Below, one piece after another: positions 11,929 through 15,489 of a stretch of 15,489 bases of DNA (position 1 is its first letter; every line of letters starts with the position of its first letter). Made by a program: the position numbers and the translations under genes. The notes beneath the pieces were generated by a model. The model was not told the DNA's origin. It did not search any database and saw only the letters and a list, made by a program, of their open reading frames with translations. The stretch lies in NCBI GenBank assembly GCA_934249215.1, contig CAKQKN010000083.1:1-15489 (forward strand), given 5' to 3'. This DNA is from an uncultured Clostridia bacterium. Lineage in GTDB: Bacteria > Bacillota > Clostridia > Christensenellales > Borkfalkiaceae.

Positions 11929-12807
11929 ATGGGCTTTCGCACGGTGATCGTAAACACTCGGTGCAAGCTGGAACACAGACTTAATTTTCTCATCATACGC
12001 GGCGAAACCGAAAGACGGGTTTTTATCAACGAAATAAATACGCTGATCGTGCAAAGCACGGCGGTTTCGCTGACGGCTTCGCTTTTGTCCGAGCTTGTCA
12101 AAAACAACGTCAAGATTATTTTTTGCGACGAAAAGTGTAACCCTTCGTCCGAACTTTTGCCTTATTACGGCGCGCATAACACGTCAAAGCGCATAAAAAT
12201 TCAGACCTGCTGGCAAAACTCGACGAAGGCGAGGGTGTGGAAAATACTTATCGAAAGAAAGATTCTGGGGCAAAGCGAACTGCTTTTGAGAATGGGCTTC
12301 GCAACGGAGTCCGAGATGCTTTGCGGCTATGCTTCGGAAATACTTGACGGTGATCGCTCGAATAGGGAAGGACATGCGGCAAAAGTGTATTTTAACGCTA
12401 TTTTGCCGACGGGCGTAACTCGCCGAAGCGTCGGTTTCATCAACGCTTGCCTTAATTACGGCTATGCGGTATTGCTTTCCGCGGTAAACCGCGAAATCGT
12501 CGCGAGCGGGTGTGTCACGCAACTCGGAATTTGGCACGACAACGAATTTAACGAGTTCAATCTCGGCTCCGACTTAATGGAACCGCTTCGTGTGATTGTC
12601 GACGAAACCGCGCTTTCCGTTGCCGCCGGCGATTCGTTTTTCAAACGAAAAATGGCAAATATTCTCAATTACGAGGTGATTTTCGGTGGAAAAACGACGA
12701 CTTTGGATATTGCGATCCGCCAGTACGTAAAGAGCGTTCTGGCGGCGCTCGAGGAAAACGACGTTTCGCTGATTACTTTCCCGCAAGACGTGAAAATCGT
12801 GGTATGA
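11929..12807 (+). CDS. cas1: CRISPR integrase Cas1, type II-A
   Basis: A 292-residue integrase that, with Cas2, inserts new spacers at the leader-repeat junction. The N-terminal beta domain includes TERRVFINEINTLIVQ and VKIIFCDEKCNPSSELLPYYGAHN. The catalytic metal site is complete: E147 (NREGHAAKVYF), H203 (GIWHDNEFNEFNLGSDLMEP) and E218 in the same stretch. The length is normal for subtype II-A. GAAAGG at 11917-11922 inside the end of cas9 serves as ribosome site, and the ATG sits one base after the cas9 stop. The gene overlaps cas2 by 4 bp. Confidence 0.97.
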   Translation: MGFRTVIVNTRCKLEHRLNFLIIRGETERRVFINEINTLIVQSTAVSLTASLLSELVKNNVKIIFCDEKCNPSSELLPYYGAHNTSKRIKIQTCWQNSTKARVWKILIERKILGQSELLLRMGFATESEMLCGYASEILDGDRSNREGHAAKVYFNAILPTGVTRRSVGFINACLNYGYAVLLSAVNREIVASGCVTQLGIWHDNEFNEFNLGSDLMEPLRVIVDETALSVAAGDSFFKRKMANILNYEVIFGGKTTTLDIAIRQYVKSVLAALEENDVSLITFPQDVKIVV

Positions 12808-13124
12808 ACAACAAATTTATGAGAATTTTGATTTTTTTCGATCTTCCCGTCGAAACGTCGAAGGACAGAAAAGAATATTCTGTTTTTCACAAGTTTCTGA
12901 TTAAAAACGGCTTTATCATGATGCAGAAATCCGTATATTCGAAACTCGTGATAAACAACGTCACAAGTCAGGCTGTGAAAGCGAAAGTATATGACAATTT
13001 GCCGTCGTCGGGAACTGTCGCGCTTCTCGAAGTTACCGAAAATCAGTTTTCGCGGATAGATTATCTCGTGGGGGAAAAACAATCGCTTGTCGAGGAAAGC
13101 GTTGACAGATTGATTGAAATATGA
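12804..13124 (+). CDS. cas2: CRISPR-associated Cas2
   Basis: A 106-residue protein that forms the dimeric core of the Cas1-Cas2 integration complex. It has the ferredoxin-like start MRILIFFDLP with the conserved D13, then the KDRKEYSVFHKFLIKNGFIMMQKSVYSK stretch typical of subtype II-A Cas2. The start overlaps the cas1 stop (ATGA) and its own stop overlaps csn2 the same way, so the three are translationally coupled; no strong ribosome site is visible. Confidence 0.96.
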   Translation: MNNKFMRILIFFDLPVETSKDRKEYSVFHKFLIKNGFIMMQKSVYSKLVINNVTSQAVKAKVYDNLPSSGTVALLEVTENQFSRIDYLVGEKQSLVEESVDRLIEI

Positions 13125-13810
13125 TAAAAATCGTCCACAAAAACATCGAAACGCCCATCGTTTTGGATTGCCTTTCGCCGTTTGTTTTGTCTGTCGAAAG
13201 TTCGAAAGAATATTATAATTTTGTCGTCCAGCTCGAAGATGCGTTTACTGCAAAAGAAAGCGAGTTTTCGTTTTGGGAGGGTGATAAGTTTGTTTCGCCC
13301 GATAAGTGCGGCGAAATGATCGCGAATCCCTTTTGTTTCGACGCCACCGACAAAAAAATCGTCAATCTGCTTTACAAAAAACTGCAAAACAATTATAACG
13401 ACGGCAGTTTTATTCTGAAATTTAACGAAATCAATACGTCGATCGAAGATTTTTTATACGATCTTTGCTCTTCTGTGGATTTTTCGATCGATCATGAGTG
13501 TCCGTCTTTGGAAGATTTGTTGAAGATTTGTTCGGTAAAGCCGTCGAAAACTTACGACGGTCTTATCGAAAAACTTATTTGTTACATAAATATTTTTGCC
13601 GAACTTAAAAGGACGGAGTTTTTTGTCTTGGTCGGGATAAAGGACGTTTTGACCGAGGAAGAAATCGAATTGTTATACAGGCATTGCGCGCTCAATAAAA
13701 TTGCATTGTTTTTGGTCGAGCGAAGAACCGAAAAGCGCAAAAAAAACGAGCGAAAGATAATAATCACCGAAGATCTTTGCGAAATAGTTGAAAATATTCC
13801 CGAAATGTGA
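13121..13810 (+). CDS. csn2: CRISPR adaptation protein Csn2, subtype II-A
   Basis: A 229-residue protein, near the 220-residue length of the short streptococcal Csn2 form. Csn2 makes a tetrameric ring that slides on DNA ends and is needed for spacer acquisition together with Cas1, Cas2 and Cas9. The late segment KRTEFFVLVGIKDVLTEEEIELLYRHCALNKIALFLVER is the most typical part of the family; the N-terminal half is more divergent. Its presence defines the locus as II-A. The array promoter overlaps its final codons (13788-13816), and the first repeat begins 65 bp after its stop. Confidence 0.93.
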   Translation: MIKIVHKNIETPIVLDCLSPFVLSVESSKEYYNFVVQLEDAFTAKESEFSFWEGDKFVSPDKCGEMIANPFCFDATDKKIVNLLYKKLQNNYNDGSFILKFNEINTSIEDFLYDLCSSVDFSIDHECPSLEDLLKICSVKPSKTYDGLIEKLICYINIFAELKRTEFFVLVGIKDVLTEEEIELLYRHCALNKIALFLVERRTEKRKKNERKIIITEDLCEIVENIPEM

Positions 13811-13816
13811 TAAAAT
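13788..13816 (+). promoter_or_regulatory. CRISPR array (pre-crRNA) promoter
   Basis: TTGAAA (13788-13793), 17-bp spacer, TAAAAT (13811-13816), with TG at 13808-13809 as an extended -10. It overlaps the last codons of csn2. The start would be about 13823, some 53 nt before repeat 1. It has the same layout and inner CCCGAAA as the cas promoter at 7662-7690. Confidence 0.8.
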
Positions 13817-13875
13817 ACAGTCGATATAGAAGCAAAATAACCGCGCGGTAGCGTGTGCTTTTGACCTTATTTGAG
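13811..13875 (+). promoter_or_regulatory. CRISPR leader with ATTTGAG anchoring sequence
   Basis: This 65-bp AT-rich leader lies between csn2 and repeat 1. It ends in ATTTGAG (13869-13875) directly against the repeat. That heptamer is the leader-anchoring sequence described for one group of type II-A loci including S. pyogenes, which directs Cas1-Cas2 to the first repeat. A CCGCGCGG palindrome lies at 13841-13848. Confidence 0.85.
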
Positions 13876-15489
13876 GTTTGAGAGCTTTGTTGTTTTGGAA
13901 TACTCTTAAACTCACCTCTTTTTAAAATACTTATAAAGATCGTTTGAGAGCTTTGTTGTTTTGGAATACTCTTAAACTGCCATAACAGAGGATGTAGAAG
14001 ATAAACTGTTTGAGAGCTTTGTTGTTTTGGAATACTCTTAAACCTTGACTTATAGTGATGAAAACTTACGTTTGTTTGAGAGCTTTGTTGTTTTGGAATA
14101 CTCTTAAACGGACGGGATAATTTACACCGTCAACCTTTTGTTTGAGAGCTTTGTTGTTTTGGAATACTCTTAAACTTATATGTTCCTTCGCTTATGTTGA
14201 GTGTGGTTTGAGAGCTTTGTTGTTTTGGAATACTCTTAAACCAATGGACTATAAGTCTGCAAAGTCCTAGTGTTTGAGAGCTTTGTTGTTTTGGAATACT
14301 CTTAAACGCTTGAAGACTTCAAGACGGTAATTGATAAGTTTGAGAGCTTTGTTGTTTTGGAATACTCTTAAACGGCAAGAAGAGGATTAAGACCAGCCGC
14401 ATTGTTTGAGAGCTTTGTTGTTTTGGAATACTCTTAAACCTTGACGTATTCCGATGATAATTTACTCTTGTTTGAGAGCTTTGTTGTTTTGGAATACTCT
14501 TAAACTGTGCACTTCTCCTTTATATCGTTTTAGCAGTTTGAGAGCTTTGTTGTTTTGGAATACTCTTAAACTGGTTTTTTTGTTGATGATGATCAAAAAT
14601 CGTTTGAGAGCTTTGTTGTTTTGGAATACTCTTAAACAACAACCGTATAAACCGTATCATCAAAGAAGTTTGAGAGCTTTGTTGTTTTGGAATACTCTTA
14701 AACCTTTACATTACCACAATTACAAGCCACGGTGTTTGAGAGCTTTGTTGTTTTGGAATACTCTTAAACTGATCCTGGTTCTACTTTACCTGCGGCGTTG
14801 TTTGAGAGCTTTGTTGTTTTGGAATACTCTTAAACAGCCGAATTCATCGTATCATTTGCGATTTGGTTTGAGAGCTTTGTTGTTTTGGAATACTCTTAAA
14901 CACATACCCCTTTAACTGCTGCCGAAGAACTGTTTGAGAGCTTTGTTGTTTTGGAATACTCTTAAACATTTTTCGACGATGACATTCTAACACGTAGGTT
15001 TGAGAGCTTTGTTGTTTTGGAATACTCTTAAACGAGTATCATTTAACATCATTTCGAGTGCTTGTTTGAGAGCTTTGTTGTTTTGGAATACTCTTAAACT
15101 ATTGAGCAGTTCTGCACATGTGTTTCTATGTTTGAGAGCTTTGTTGTTTTGGAATACTCTTAAACAAGAGATTTTATACGTCATTACATAAGCTAGTTTG
15201 AGAGCTTTGTTGTTTTGGAATACTCTTAAACTTCAATCTGCTCATACGGCTAATATAGCCGGTTTGAGAGCTTTGTTGTTTTGGAATACTCTTAAACTTA
15301 TCGACCGAACTATTACTAACCCGAACCGTTTGAGAGCTTTGTTGTTTTGGAATACTCTTAAACTAATAGGGTACATAACATTTAATACTGCGAGTTTGAG
15401 AGCTTTGTTGTTTTGGAATACTCTTAAACAGCCAAAAGAACACACAAACTAACAACGCTGTTTGAGAGCTTTGTTGTTTTGGAATACTC
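13876..15489 (+). CRISPR. type II-A CRISPR array, 25 repeats and 24 spacers, continues past the window
   Basis: The 36-bp repeat begins GTTTGAGAGCTTTG and ends ACTCTTAAAC. Repeats start every 66 bp from 13876 to 15460 with no drift, so every spacer is exactly 30 nt; the 25th repeat is cut after 30 bases by the window end. I see no base change in any repeat copy, and no degenerate terminal repeat, so the distal end lies outside. The repeat ends form an imperfect inverted repeat (GTTTGAGAG with CTCTTAAAC), and its 5' part matches the tracrRNA anti-repeat at 7833-7856. The leader with its promoter is on the csn2 side, so spacer 1 (13912-13941) is the newest. All spacers differ; numbers 3 and 9 are related. 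Confidence 0.99.

Noticed and set aside
13841..13848. CCGCGCGG palindrome in the leader as a protein-binding site
   Set aside because: It is a short GC palindrome with no partner site or known II-A leader factor; kept only as a note in the leader entry.
14454..14915. Open frames through the CRISPR array on both strands, such as a 153-residue plus-strand frame with repeated LRALLFWNTLK
   Set aside because: The 66-bp repeat unit is a multiple of three and the repeat has no stop in these frames, so they stay open by construction. There is no ribosome site and the spacers are foreign.

Overview
The window reads as a chromosomal defence island of a low-to-mid GC Firmicute, most likely a gut-type Clostridia lineage. 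The grounds are a type II-A CRISPR-Cas locus with csn2, consensus sigma-A-like promoters (TTGACA or TTGAAA, N17, TATAAT or TAAAAT), AGGAGG-like ribosome sites and a MelA-type alpha-galactosidase next door. The species cannot be named from the sequence.

Layout. (1) 3-1301: 3' part of a MelA-like GH4 alpha-galactosidase, ending at a bidirectional hairpin terminator (1316-1356). (2) 1451-7606: a restriction-modification (R-M) cassette. A small divergent Xre/C-type regulator (minus strand) faces an operon of four genes: a methyltransferase-fold subunit with SAM motif I but no visible catalytic motif; an Eco57I-like adenine methyltransferase with NPPY but an altered motif I; an AT-rich gene of unknown function; and a GIY-YIG/superfamily 2 helicase fusion likely to be the restriction subunit. 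Two 15-bp palindromes overlap the operon promoter and look like the regulator's operators. The predicted transcription start falls on the ATG, so the first message may be leaderless. (3) 7607-7910: a 304-bp gap holding a promoter towards cas9 and, on the opposite strand, a complete tracrRNA gene with promoter, anti-repeat, hairpins and T-run terminator. (4) 7911-13810: cas9-cas1-cas2-csn2 in one tightly packed operon. (5) 13811-15489: array leader ending in ATTTGAG, then a CRISPR array of 25 repeats (the last cut by the window edge) and 24 spacers, each exactly 30 nt.

How the parts work together. Cas9, tracrRNA and crRNAs form the interference complex. Cas1, Cas2, Csn2 and Cas9 acquire spacers at the leader end next to csn2. 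All catalytic residues I can check in Cas9, Cas1 and Cas2 are present, and the repeats look uniform, so the locus looks functional. The R-M cassette is an independent barrier with its own regulatory switch.

Most interesting points. The cas operon promoter and the array promoter share an unusual internal sequence. The cas mRNA leader is antisense to the tracrRNA, so it carries a repeat-like element. Spacers 3 and 9 are related in a codon-aware way, as if taken from homologous genes of two divergent phages. The Cas9 C-terminus lacks the arginine pair that reads NGG in SpCas9. The R-M methyltransferase motifs are divided over two proteins, and an AT-rich island covers the likely specificity region plus the unknown gene.
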